Source of the DNA: Thermoplasmatota archaeon
GTDB lineage: Archaea > Thermoplasmatota > E2 > DHVEG-1
Assembly (NCBI GenBank): GCA_018334795.1
Contig: JAGXLH010000019.1
Span: forward strand, 1 to 20,410
DNA length: 20,410 nt
Direction: 5' to 3'
In this document: positions 6,342 through 15,431 of the stretch, in pieces
Layout of the letters: each line of letters opens with the position of its first letter
How positions within the stretch are numbered: position 1 is the first letter of the stretch
Made by a program: the position numbers and the translations under genes
Notes under the pieces: generated by a model
The model's database searches: none
Seen by the model: only the letters and a program-made list of their open reading frames with translations
Told to the model about the DNA's origin: nothing

Positions 6342-7732
6342 GGTGAAAGTTGTTCTTTCACCCCTTTTTCAAATTTTTCTAAAAATTCTTCTTCTTTACC
6401 ATTTGGAATAGTAGCTCCAGCTGCAATATTATGTCCACCACCAACACCTTCCACACTTTCAGCGGCTTCACGAATTACTACCGATAAATCAAGACCTTTT
6501 GAAACTAGAAATTGAGTTGCACGAGCTGATGCTTTTATTTCTCCTTGTGTTTTTTGTGCAAACCCAATAAGAGGTAAATCATTTCTTGTTTCCTCATCGT
6601 TTAACAACATATTTGCAATGATTCCAACAATAGTATCTCTAATACCTGTTTTTGCATGGAAATATTGAACGTAATCCATTTGTATGATTCCTTCTTCCTT
6701 AGCAATTTGTAATCCTTCAACTAAGTTATGTCGATGACCGCGAAGCAAAGATCGAGCCTTTTTTAGATATTTGTCACGATCACCTAAGCAGACTTGTAAA
6801 CCAACTTCAAACTCTCCGTAACGAGCTGTTGAATTCAAGAGGGTAGCGAATTCTTTGACATCATGTAATTCTGTTGCAATAGGTTCTTGAGCAAGTTCAT
6901 AAACTTCACCAATCAACCGAGAGGTTAATTCGTAACCAAAGCCTTTGGATAATAATAATTGGACTAATTGTGAAATAACTTTTTTTCGTTCCTCATTACT
7001 GTAATGAATCCAATGACGCCATTTATCACCATCTTTCAATGGAATGTTTAATTCTGAAAGGAAGGATCGAGCAGAAGATTCCCTTCCCGTAATACCGGGA
7101 ATTACTGGATCATTAGCATACTGAAGCATTTTGTACACCGGTCGGGTTTCTCTTCCAAAAAATTGAATATCCATTTTAGCATTGAGTACGCCTGCTGAAA
7201 TACCTTGCTTAAGAATCTCACGGTTCTTACTCATCAACTTGCGATGTTTTCTATTCTGTAAATCACCACACGCTCCAATCAAAGCTAGAGAAGCTAAATC
7301 CTGATTTTTTTTATCAATTGTGGTAGAAAGAAGATAGGTTCCTCCAGATCCACTGAGTTCCCAGCTACCATCTAAATTGAATAAATGAGGATTGAAATGA
7401 TATGAAACATTCTGGGTTTCTTTATTACATACATGATGATCAGTAACAATATACGAAAAATCAATAGTATCATCTTCAACAATACTACTTCCAAGATCGG
7501 TAAACCAAACTAATTCATATTTTTCTTTATTTAAACGTTTGACCACTAAAGGATCAAGTTGTTTGACAAATTCAATAGAATATTTTTTTTTCATTCGTTG
7601 CAATGTCTTTACTGCAATTGCACCCGCGGTTAACCCATCTGCATCAATATGAGTAACAACATGAACATTTTCTGTTTTTTTCAAATACGATGCTAAATCC
7701 AACAATCGTTTCTGCATGTAAATAATCCCCAT
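6338..7732 (-). CDS. DHH-family phosphoesterase / archaeal RecJ-like (GAN-type) exonuclease
   Basis: This 464-residue protein is close in length to archaeal RecJ/GAN proteins, the single-strand 5'-3' exonucleases related to Cdc45 that can bind GINS. DHH-domain motifs are intact: THIDADG (27-33, Asp30 and Asp32), TDLGSS (79-83 region, Asp79), DHH (98-100) and GACGD (153-157, Asp157). The C-terminal DHHA1 domain carries GGGHNIAAG (431-439). Retention of all metal-binding residues argues for an active nuclease rather than a catalytically dead Cdc45. The start is either ATG 7732 (no Shine-Dalgarno) or Met6 at 7717, which has GGGG about nine bases upstream. It is convergent with the FKBP gene and follows nifJ in the same direction, with a terminator and its own promoter in between. 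Whether the substrate is DNA, RNA or a small nucleotide cannot be told here. Confidence 0.88.
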   Translation of the reverse strand: MGIIYMQKRLLDLASYLKKTENVHVVTHIDADGLTAGAIAVKTLQRMKKKYSIEFVKQLDPLVVKRLNKEKYELVWFTDLGSSIVEDDTIDFSYIVTDHHVCNKETQNVSYHFNPHLFNLDGSWELSGSGGTYLLSTTIDKKNQDLASLALIGACGDLQNRKHRKLMSKNREILKQGISAGVLNAKMDIQFFGRETRPVYKMLQYANDPVIPGITGRESSARSFLSELNIPLKDGDKWRHWIHYSNEERKKVISQLVQLLLSKGFGYELTSRLIGEVYELAQEPIATELHDVKEFATLLNSTARYGEFEVGLQVCLGDRDKYLKKARSLLRGHRHNLVEGLQIAKEEGIIQMDYVQYFHAKTGIRDTIVGIIANMLLNDEETRNDLPLIGFAQKTQGEIKASARATQFLVSKGLDLSVVIREAAESVEGVGGGHNIAAGATIPNGKEEEFLEKFEKGVKEQLSP

Positions 7733-7774
7733 CGCTACGTTTTAAAGATGAAAAGAACAAAACATATCAACATA

Positions 7775-7782
7775 GTTTAAAC
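7775..7782 (-). promoter_or_regulatory. TATA-like box for the DHH nuclease gene
   Basis: GTTTAAAC at 7775-7782 (palindromic) lies about 45-50 bases before the ATG at 7732 and would give a start near 7752 with a leader of about 20-35 bases. Inference from spacing. Confidence 0.35.
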
Positions 7783-7890
7783 AGTTTAGACTTAACTGAA
7801 TCATTTTGATATAGTTTCTGTCCCATCTACCACAGCATGAAGATATCAAATATTCTCATAAGAACTTTGTCATTTAACAATAATCATTAC

Positions 7891-7930
7891 AAAAAAAATT
7901 TAAAAAAAGGTAGAAAAAAATGGAGAAAAA
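7891..7930 (-). terminator. multi-tract oligo-T terminator of nifJ
   Basis: Read on the minus strand, directly after the nifJ stop come four T runs in a row of 5, 7, 7 and 8 (complements of 7926-7930, 7914-7920, 7902-7908 and 7891-7898). Repeated oligo-T tracts are the archaeal termination signal. Confidence 0.65.
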
Positions 7931-7938
7931 TAATCGTT

Positions 7939-10900
7939 TTATTCTTCAGCCATTTTCTTATATTGCTTATAGCGTTCTTCGACGTCTTTTTCAAGCAGTT
8001 CGTGTAATCGTTTTGCTTCTTCAGGGAACGTTCGGGTTAACGAATTATACCGAATTTCTCCCATGATGAAATCATGCAGATTTCCCTTTGGTTCCTTACT
8101 ATCTAATTGGAATGGGTTTTTATCTTGTTCAGCCAATCGTGGATCAAACCGATAAAGTGGCCAGTATCCAACGTTTACTGCTTGTTTTTCTTCAGCTTGA
8201 CATTTTCCCATACCTGCTTTGATACCATGATTAATACATGGTGCATAAGCAATAACGATTGATGGCCCAGGATAAGATTCAGCTTCTTTCATGACTTTAA
8301 TGACATGATTCATGTTTGCTCCCATAGCAACTGATGCAACATACACATATCCATAGTTCATCATCATTAAACCAAGATCTTTCTTTTTGGTTTTCTTTCC
8401 AGAATAGGCAAATTTAGCAACTGATCCATGAGGCGTTGCTTTCGATGCTTGACCACCAGTATTTGAATACACTTCGGTATCAAGGACTAATACGTTAACA
8501 TCCGCTCCACTCGCCAGAACATGGTCAAGTCCACCGTAACCAATATCATAAGCCCAGCCGTCACCACCAATAATCCAATGTGATGGTTTCATTAGCATAT
8601 CTTTGGATTCCCAAATTTCAGCAAGAATTCCATCCTTGTTCGTATCTTTCAAAGAATCCTGGATTTTAATGGATAGTTCATCAGTTTCATCGCCATCATT
8701 GAAATGTTCAAGCCATTGTTCAAATAAACTTTGGAGATCAGTAGAAACACTACTTTCTTTGAGTGCTTGTTTCACCTTTTCCTTTAAAAGATCTCGTCGT
8801 TGAGTGGTTGCTAGTTGCATTCCGAAACCATATTCAGCGTTATCCTCAAACAAACTATTTGCCCAAGCTGGTCCTCGACCATATTTATCTTTAACCCACG
8901 GGACACTCGGTGCATAACCACCCCATATCGAAGAACAACCCGTTGCATTAGCAATTACCATCCGGCTACCAAACAACTGAGTGAGCAGTTTAACATATGG
9001 TGTTTCTCCGCAACCAGCACAAGCTCCTGAAAATTCAAGTAATGGTTTTTTGAATTGTGATCCTTTTAACGAATATTTTTTGAATCCACCATCTCGTTCA
9101 GGAATAGTTTCAGCATATTGTTGTAATGGAATCTGATCTTTTTGAGTTGCTTGTGGTTTCATAACCAATGCTTTGTTTTTCGATGGGCAGATATCTGCAC
9201 AGTTACCACAGCCAACACAATCCTCCGGATAAACTTGAATGCGGAACGAATACTCTTTTGCATCTTTTCCAACTGCTTTTTTGGCTTCAAAGCCTTCTGG
9301 AGCATTTTCGAGTTCTTCATCATTTACCAACACCGGTCGTATAGCAGCATGTGGACAAACAAGAGAGCACATGTTACATTGAATACAATTATCAACCTGC
9401 CATTCAGGCACGTCAATTGCAATGCCTCGTTTTTCATATCTTGTGGTTTCCAAGGGGAAGAATCCAGAAGGTTTGAAATCAGATGTTTTCAAAGTATCTC
9501 CCTTAAGAGATGCCATTGTGTCAACAATTTTTTTGACAAACTCTGGTTTATCCGTTTTATCTTCATGTGTTTCAGCGTCTTCAGCATGTTTCCAGGATTC
9601 TGGATATTCGATGCGTTCAATACGTTCTAAAGCAATATCAACTGCTTTGTAATTCATTTGAACGATTTCTTCACCTTTGTGACCATATGATTTCTTAATG
9701 GCTTCTTTCAGTAATCGAACTGATTCATCTATTGGAAGGATTTCTGAAAGTTTGAAAAACACGGTTTGCATTACCATGTTGATTCGTTGACCCAGTCCTA
9801 CTTCTTTAGCAATAGCCACTGCATCAGTGTTATAAAATTTGAGATTGTTCTCAGCGATCTTTCGTTTTAGAGAAGCAGGGAATTTTTCTTCCATTTCTTC
9901 AAGGGACCATGGTGAGTTCAAAACAAATGTTCCTTCTTTTTTAATGCCATCTAAGATTTCATATTTATCTACATATGAGGGCTTATGACACGCAATGTAT
10001 TCAGCAGTGTTAATCAAGTATCGGGATTTGATTGGTTCATCACCAAAACGCAAGTGAGATCGGGTGACACCACCGGATTTCTTTGCATCATATTCAAAGT
10101 ATCCTTGAGCATATTTTTTGGTATTATCTCCAATGATTTTAATCGCGTTTTTATTTGCTCCAACGGTTCCATCTCCACCAATTCCCCAGAATTTACAGCG
10201 AACCATTGATTCCGGAGCTGTATCAATCACATCAGATAAAGGAAGAGATGTTTTTGTAATATCATCAGTAATACCAACGGTGAAATTATTTTTTGGTTCA
10301 TCTTTTTTCAAATTATCAAAGACTTCTTTGGCCATAGTTGGAGTAAATTGCTTTGAGGATAAACCATATCGTCCGCCGACAATCAAACGGGTATCCTTTT
10401 TCTGTTGGAAGACACTACAGACATCTAAGTACAATGGTTCTCCAAACGCTCCTGGTTCTTTAGTTCGGTCAAGAACAGCGATTTTCTTTGCAGACTTAGG
10501 AATAACATTATAGAAGTGTTCAGCAGAGAACGGTCGATATAATCTAACGATGACCACACCAACTTTTTCACCATGTTTGTTAAGATATTCCACGGCTTCT
10601 TCAGTGGTTCGTGCTCCAGCTCCCATCAATACAATTACTCGTTCTGCGTTTGGATCTCCAACGTAATCAAATAAGTGATATTGTCGACCGGTTAATTTTG
10701 CTACTTTATCCATTTCTTCTTGAACGATTTGAGGAACTCTTTCGTAGAATTCATTGCCTCGCTCGCGAACTTGGAAGTAAGTATCAGGCCCCATTGCACC
10801 CATTCGAATATGTGGATGATTTGGATTTAATGCTCGATTTCGATGTTGTTTAATAGCATTCCAATCAGCAAGTTTTGACATGTCTTCATAGTCAATCGTT

Positions 10901-11463
10901 TTTATTTTTTGTATTTCATGGGAACTTCGGAACCCTTCAAAGAAGTGAAGGAATGGAATTGATGCTCGAAGTGTTGAAAGATGAGATACGAGTGCTAAAT
11001 CCATAACTTCTTGAATTGATGCTGAAGCTAGTTCTGCATATCCACTTGGTCTAACAGCCATTGCATCTTGATGATCTCCAAAAATGGAAAGTACTTCAGC
11101 AGCAATTGAACGAGCTGCAATATGAAATACCGTCGGCATTAATTCGCCAGCGATTTTATACATGTTTGGTAGCATTAACAACAGTCCTTGTGACGCGGTA
11201 AATGTTGTCGTGCAAGCACCAGCTGAAAGTGATCCATGGATTGCTCCTGCTGCTCCAGCTTCAGATTGTAATTGTGAGACTTTTACGGTTTGACCAAAGA
11301 TGTTTTTTCTTCCTTGGGCAGACCATGCATCAGCCATTTCACCCATTGGGGAGGATGGCGTGATTGGATAAATTGCTGCAACATCACTAAATGCATACGC
11401 AACATGAGCTGCAGCAGTATTACCATCCATTGATTTCCAATTATCTTGTGTTGTTTCACTCAT
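7939..11463 (-). CDS. nifJ: single-chain pyruvate:ferredoxin (flavodoxin) oxidoreductase
   Basis: This 1174-residue enzyme oxidises pyruvate and CoA to acetyl-CoA and CO2 and passes electrons to ferredoxin or flavodoxin. All fused domains are present: N-terminal pyruvate-binding domain (YPITPSSPM 32-40), the gamma-type domain (GIGGDGTVGANK 427-438), a two-cluster ferredoxin domain (C693, 696, 699, 703 and C749, 752, 755, 759), the proximal cluster ligands C815, C818, C843 and C1076, and the ThDP site (GGDGWAYDIG 967-976 and SNTGGQ 1000-1005). This is the long homodimeric form usual in bacteria and anaerobic protists; most archaea use four separate subunits. Start ATG 11463 has AGGTG at 11474-11478. 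Length and motifs match the family, with no break. Its presence suggests an anaerobic, fermentative or acetogenic type of carbon flow. Confidence 0.97.
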   Translation of the reverse strand: MSETTQDNWKSMDGNTAAAHVAYAFSDVAAIYPITPSSPMGEMADAWSAQGRKNIFGQTVKVSQLQSEAGAAGAIHGSLSAGACTTTFTASQGLLLMLPNMYKIAGELMPTVFHIAARSIAAEVLSIFGDHQDAMAVRPSGYAELASASIQEVMDLALVSHLSTLRASIPFLHFFEGFRSSHEIQKIKTIDYEDMSKLADWNAIKQHRNRALNPNHPHIRMGAMGPDTYFQVRERGNEFYERVPQIVQEEMDKVAKLTGRQYHLFDYVGDPNAERVIVLMGAGARTTEEAVEYLNKHGEKVGVVIVRLYRPFSAEHFYNVIPKSAKKIAVLDRTKEPGAFGEPLYLDVCSVFQQKKDTRLIVGGRYGLSSKQFTPTMAKEVFDNLKKDEPKNNFTVGITDDITKTSLPLSDVIDTAPESMVRCKFWGIGGDGTVGANKNAIKIIGDNTKKYAQGYFEYDAKKSGGVTRSHLRFGDEPIKSRYLINTAEYIACHKPSYVDKYEILDGIKKEGTFVLNSPWSLEEMEEKFPASLKRKIAENNLKFYNTDAVAIAKEVGLGQRINMVMQTVFFKLSEILPIDESVRLLKEAIKKSYGHKGEEIVQMNYKAVDIALERIERIEYPESWKHAEDAETHEDKTDKPEFVKKIVDTMASLKGDTLKTSDFKPSGFFPLETTRYEKRGIAIDVPEWQVDNCIQCNMCSLVCPHAAIRPVLVNDEELENAPEGFEAKKAVGKDAKEYSFRIQVYPEDCVGCGNCADICPSKNKALVMKPQATQKDQIPLQQYAETIPERDGGFKKYSLKGSQFKKPLLEFSGACAGCGETPYVKLLTQLFGSRMVIANATGCSSIWGGYAPSVPWVKDKYGRGPAWANSLFEDNAEYGFGMQLATTQRRDLLKEKVKQALKESSVSTDLQSLFEQWLEHFNDGDETDELSIKIQDSLKDTNKDGILAEIWESKDMLMKPSHWIIGGDGWAYDIGYGGLDHVLASGADVNVLVLDTEVYSNTGGQASKATPHGSVAKFAYSGKKTKKKDLGLMMMNYGYVYVASVAMGANMNHVIKVMKEAESYPGPSIVIAYAPCINHGIKAGMGKCQAEEKQAVNVGYWPLYRFDPRLAEQDKNPFQLDSKEPKGNLHDFIMGEIRYNSLTRTFPEEAKRLHELLEKDVEERYKQYKKMAEE

Positions 11464-11679
11464 TTCTCTTTTACACCTCTAAGTAAGTTGTACTTATGGT
11501 ATTAAGTCGAAGTATCCACACATAGAAAAAGAAAAAATATTCTGTTTTTTTTCTTTCATGTGGACACACAACGAGTGTATTCACATCCGATACATAAATA
11601 TTTGGTATATAAAAAAGAGAGACTTCATAATGAATGTCAACTTTTGCTGAAAATTATTCAATATTGTTTAAAAGTTAAA
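11464..11679. other. intergenic region holding the end of the RND gene and the nifJ promoter
   Basis: Both flanking genes read on the minus strand. The region should contain the terminator of the upstream membrane-protein gene and the promoter of nifJ. It holds the imperfect inverted repeat described separately and the nifJ Shine-Dalgarno at 11474-11478. I see no convincing TATA box at the expected distance from nifJ, and no gene. Confidence 0.4.
11512..11567. repeat. imperfect inverted repeat upstream of nifJ
   Basis: The outer arms are GTATCCACA (11512-11520) and TGTGGACAC (11559-11567), matching at 8 of 9 positions. The inner arms are AAAGAAAAAA (11528-11537) and TTTTTTCTTT (11547-11556), ten perfect pairs around a nine-base loop. 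On the minus strand the inner arm supplies a T run, so it may terminate the upstream transcript. The outer GC-containing arms, about 50 bases before the nifJ start, could also be a regulator site. Confidence 0.5.
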
Positions 11680-14600
11680 CTATCGCTTTATTTTTTTATT
11701 GCAAGAAAAAGTATCCTGATTAGTATCACCATCATGATTGTTTGTTACCCATTCCCCATTCTTCATAATTCGTGCTTTTTGATTTACAACATACCCATAT
11801 TTTTGCTTGCGATGATTCGCCCAATGAAACAAAACCAATGGAAGAATAAAAATTGAAGTTAAGAAAGAATACACGATGGTTACTGACAGGATGAGACCAA
11901 ATTGTTGTTGTGGCGGAATAGGTGCAAAGATAAGAACGCCGAAACCTAGAGCTGTGGTCAGCGCAGCAATAAGGAGTGCTCCACCGGTATGAGAAATGGT
12001 TTCACACACTGCTTTGGTGATATTTCCGGTTTTATCAACAATATAACGAAATCGTTCTGTTGCATGGATGGCGTAATCAATCCCAATACCAATAGTGATA
12101 CTTGTTACAGTGATAGTAAGCGCATTTAAGGTATATCCAATGTAATACATGGTACCAAGAATCCAAACAATGGAAAATCCAACCGGGATTAATGCAATAA
12201 TTCCTAAACTTCCAGATCTATAAACCAGGATAAGAACAAATGCAGCTAAAACGATGGAGACAATAGTGGATACAATTTGACTTTCAGTTAATGAATTGGT
12301 AATGGTTAATGAAATAATGTTTTGACCGGTCACCACCACATTTGCATTACCATAATCATGTGATGCATCTTCCATTAATTCATTTTTTAATAATTCCAAA
12401 TCATCACTAATATCACCATCTTCATTATTAACATACAATGTATTAATATATACTCGAATGACTGTGGCCTTATATTTATCATCTTCTTTTGCTATAACCG
12501 TTGCGATTTCACTGCCAAAACTATCAAGTGAGACCGATGAAAACATGGATGTATTCATATTCATTTCATCCATTTGATTCATGTCCATCGGTTCATCTAT
12601 AGACATTGAAGATTGATCAAATTGATTAAATAAATAATCAAATAATGCTTCGACATCTTTATCTGAATTGGGAATAAACGTAGCGGGATTGATATTGAAT
12701 TCATCTGACAGACTTTGATTGTTTGCTACTGCTTGTTTAATAATTGTATAAATACTAGTTATTTTCAATGAACCATCAGGATTACGAGCGACAAACTTAT
12801 CATTTTCCAAATTTTCATGAGTTTTTTTTATTCCTGATAACACATCCACAGTTGCAACATTTCCTTCGATGAGAACGTATTCTTGGTTTTGACTTGCAAA
12901 AGGAAACTGTTTTGCTATTTTGTCAAATAATTTAAACGCCGGAGTATCCTCAGGAGCGAATTGTTGCATATCATAACCAGTATCAAGGTGAATGGCTCCG
13001 TATGAAAAAATAAGTGTTGTGACAATCATTATCGCTAAGATTGTTTTTTGATGTTGGATGACTTGTGCAGAAATCAAACGCATAAGCGTTTGTACACCTA
13101 GCTTATTTGTTTTCCTTTTGATTTTCACAGTTTTCCGTCGATCAAGAATATAACGCAAAGACGCAAGCAAGGTTAAAGAGGTGATAAAGGTGAAAATAAC
13201 ACCTAATGCAAGAAGAATTCCGAAATCACGAAGAGGAGGAAATGAAGCAGTAAGAAATGATAAAAATGCTATAACTGTGGTAAGCATGGCTAAAAACATC
13301 GCGGTTCCAATTTCTGTAACTGAATTTTTAATCGCTGTGCCGGGATCTTTTCCATCTTCAATTTCTACTCGGTAATTATGGAGTAAATGAACAGAATAGT
13401 CAACACCTAATCCTAACACTAACGGTACTAAAGCTACTGCAATGACATTAAACGCAATACCAAATAAGACCATACTTCCAAATAACCAAATTGTAGAAAC
13501 TACAAGAGTGAGCATCGGAAGAATGACATAGGATGGTTTCCGAAAGTTAACGAAGAGAACAATCACGATAATAATAAAAATCATAGGAGCAATAAACTGA
13601 TTGGCAGAGGTGGTAAGCTCATTTATTTCTGCAGAAGCAACACCATTTCCCGTTGCATTCATCTGAACGACGTTTTGGTCCTCATTTAAAGAATTTACTT
13701 CTTCAACTATCCGTTCATTAACACTGATGATTTTATCATAATCAGAGATAAATTCTAAATTAAGAAAAACAAGTGTTGATTGAGGTGATTTTCCTTCTTT
13801 ATATTCCTTTGATAAGAACGCCTCAGAATTCGAAGCGATATCATTGTAAAACGCAGGAACAATGAACAAATATTGATTTGTTCCAATTCCAGAATCAGGT
13901 ACCCTATCAACCGTATCCCAACTATTAAGAATATCTTTCAATGCCATCACATCTGGAAGCATTGATGAATCATCAAATGTTTCGTACATTTCATCAAAAT
14001 TTTGCCAGGAGATATTACCCATTCGTGATAACATTCGTTCAACTAGGGAGCTCAGTGCTGGTTTCGATTGGATTTTTAACAGTTTTTCGAATAAATACGA
14101 TGTGTTGTATCCAATACGTCCACCAAGTCGTTTAAACATGGATGTTTGATAATAACGAGTACCAGCGGTGAAGTTAGATAATTTAGCTGGAAGGGAAAAC
14201 GATCCAAATTGTGGAGCAATACCATACGTTTCTAGTTCTTCAAGGGAAACATTTATCTGAATTTGGTTTTGATTACGATTAAATTCAATCAATCCAGATT
14301 CTAAAGGAATAGGAAATTTCATGTCTTGGCCAGGTGGAGTAATCCAAAGATAGACTTCTTTTGAATATGAATTGAATAAACTACGGTTTTTAAACAAAGA
14401 AAAAAGATTGCGGAAATTATTTGAAAAACCATTACCGATAATCCAAAGTGGATCAGATGGTTCGATATGAGCTGCAATTTGATAATCAATATCTAAATAT
14501 TTTATGGGTGTTATCAAATTTTCAAATCCAATATACCATTCCATTACATTAACTCGCGGAAACAATGGCGTGAGATCTTCTTCTAGTTCTGAGAGATCAT

Positions 14601-15189
14601 ACACATCCATGGTGAAAATGAGAGAGGAATCAGTTTTTTCAAGACTGCAACTTTTAATATCTGCTCCATCCGCTGTTTTCTGCGATTTAAAAATAATCCG
14701 TTGTTCATAATCAACTTCTTCATTTGGATCAATTTCTGAGAATAAGGATAACAAATATTCTTCAGGTTCTTCTAAAAGATCGGTTACTGCTGTTTGAATT
14801 TGTTCATCTGTACATTCTTCAAGATCTTGACCAAATTCAATTAAACAAATGATATCTAAAAAGGTGATTAGTGAAAAACTACCATTTACAGAAGATAAAT
14901 CAGAAAGTGTATTCTGCAATTGATTCGTTGTCCTAATGGCTTCAGTGGAAAGTATTGAATCAGTTTCATCTGCTTGAAACAATAAAAAAACAAGTTGTTG
15001 ATTCTGACCGAAATATTCTTTCACTCGATCATTTGCTTTGACTAATTCATCATCCGGGGTAAACTCATTAAAATCGGTTTTAAATTCAAGAGAGGGGATA
15101 AATAATGAAAAACCAATAGTGATAAGAAGAATAGTAATGACAACCATCCATGGATGTCGTTGAATAAATCGGCCAAGTATTGGTAACAT
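11680..15189 (-). CDS. RND/MMPL-superfamily membrane transporter
   Basis: This 1169-residue protein has the two-fold RND layout: one membrane helix (about 14-31), a very large extracytoplasmic domain (about 32-535), a bundle of five to six helices (about 540-715), a second lone helix (about 730-750), a second extracytoplasmic domain and a final bundle (about 970-1125). The two halves share the equivalent helix-4 motif: LGLGVDYSVHLLHNYR (Gly595 region) and IGIGIDYAIHATERFRY (Gly1036 region), with Asp597 and Asp1038 as candidate proton or ion-relay residues. Such MMPL/SSD-like proteins export lipids or other amphiphiles, or drugs; the substrate is unknown. A Met/Asp-rich stretch (862-882, seven Met in 21) lies in the second external domain. 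AGGGGG at 15202-15207 precedes the ATG. The C-terminus is a short hydrophilic tail. Confidence 0.9.
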   Translation of the reverse strand: MLPILGRFIQRHPWMVVITILLITIGFSLFIPSLEFKTDFNEFTPDDELVKANDRVKEYFGQNQQLVFLLFQADETDSILSTEAIRTTNQLQNTLSDLSSVNGSFSLITFLDIICLIEFGQDLEECTDEQIQTAVTDLLEEPEEYLLSLFSEIDPNEEVDYEQRIIFKSQKTADGADIKSCSLEKTDSSLIFTMDVYDLSELEEDLTPLFPRVNVMEWYIGFENLITPIKYLDIDYQIAAHIEPSDPLWIIGNGFSNNFRNLFSLFKNRSLFNSYSKEVYLWITPPGQDMKFPIPLESGLIEFNRNQNQIQINVSLEELETYGIAPQFGSFSLPAKLSNFTAGTRYYQTSMFKRLGGRIGYNTSYLFEKLLKIQSKPALSSLVERMLSRMGNISWQNFDEMYETFDDSSMLPDVMALKDILNSWDTVDRVPDSGIGTNQYLFIVPAFYNDIASNSEAFLSKEYKEGKSPQSTLVFLNLEFISDYDKIISVNERIVEEVNSLNEDQNVVQMNATGNGVASAEINELTTSANQFIAPMIFIIIVIVLFVNFRKPSYVILPMLTLVVSTIWLFGSMVLFGIAFNVIAVALVPLVLGLGVDYSVHLLHNYRVEIEDGKDPGTAIKNSVTEIGTAMFLAMLTTVIAFLSFLTASFPPLRDFGILLALGVIFTFITSLTLLASLRYILDRRKTVKIKRKTNKLGVQTLMRLISAQVIQHQKTILAIMIVTTLIFSYGAIHLDTGYDMQQFAPEDTPAFKLFDKIAKQFPFASQNQEYVLIEGNVATVDVLSGIKKTHENLENDKFVARNPDGSLKITSIYTIIKQAVANNQSLSDEFNINPATFIPNSDKDVEALFDYLFNQFDQSSMSIDEPMDMNQMDEMNMNTSMFSSVSLDSFGSEIATVIAKEDDKYKATVIRVYINTLYVNNEDGDISDDLELLKNELMEDASHDYGNANVVVTGQNIISLTITNSLTESQIVSTIVSIVLAAFVLILVYRSGSLGIIALIPVGFSIVWILGTMYYIGYTLNALTITVTSITIGIGIDYAIHATERFRYIVDKTGNITKAVCETISHTGGALLIAALTTALGFGVLIFAPIPPQQQFGLILSVTIVYSFLTSIFILPLVLFHWANHRKQKYGYVVNQKARIMKNGEWVTNNHDGDTNQDTFSCNKKIKR

Positions 15190-15431
15190 TAAGTTTTTTT
15201 GCCCCCTAAAGTAAGCAATGGTTATTTTAAATGAAATTTATTTTTTTAACGGAAATGTCGATAAGAATATCTGATGATACTATATTATGTTAATTGCTTT
15301 ATATTGTTTTTGCCATATAAATTTGTATCGGGAAAAAAAGACGATACTTTTCGTCTCTTTGGATGCAAAGAGTGATTAAAGCATAAGGGTTAAATAAGAA
15401 ATGATGTTACCTGCCAAACGGTGAAGATACC
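15190..15431. promoter_or_regulatory. divergent promoter region between the RND gene and hppA, with leader hairpins
   Basis: On the minus side TTTAAAATA (complement of 15223-15231) can serve the RND gene. On the plus side there are two TATA-like boxes, CATATAAAT (15314-15322, start near 15345) and TTAAATAAG (15390-15398, start near 15418). Between them lie two short hairpins: 15339-15344/15351-15356 (AGACGA/TCGTCT) and 15355-15361/15366-15372 (CTCTTTG/CAAAGAG, loop GATG). They share two bases. If the upstream box is used, the second hairpin lies in the hppA leader. GGTGA at 15420-15424 is the hppA ribosome site. Confidence 0.45.

Noticed and set aside
9142..9630. Plus-strand frame of 162 codons inside nifJ
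   Set aside because: It is antisense to the conserved ferredoxin-domain region of nifJ and has no recognisable motif; a shadow frame.
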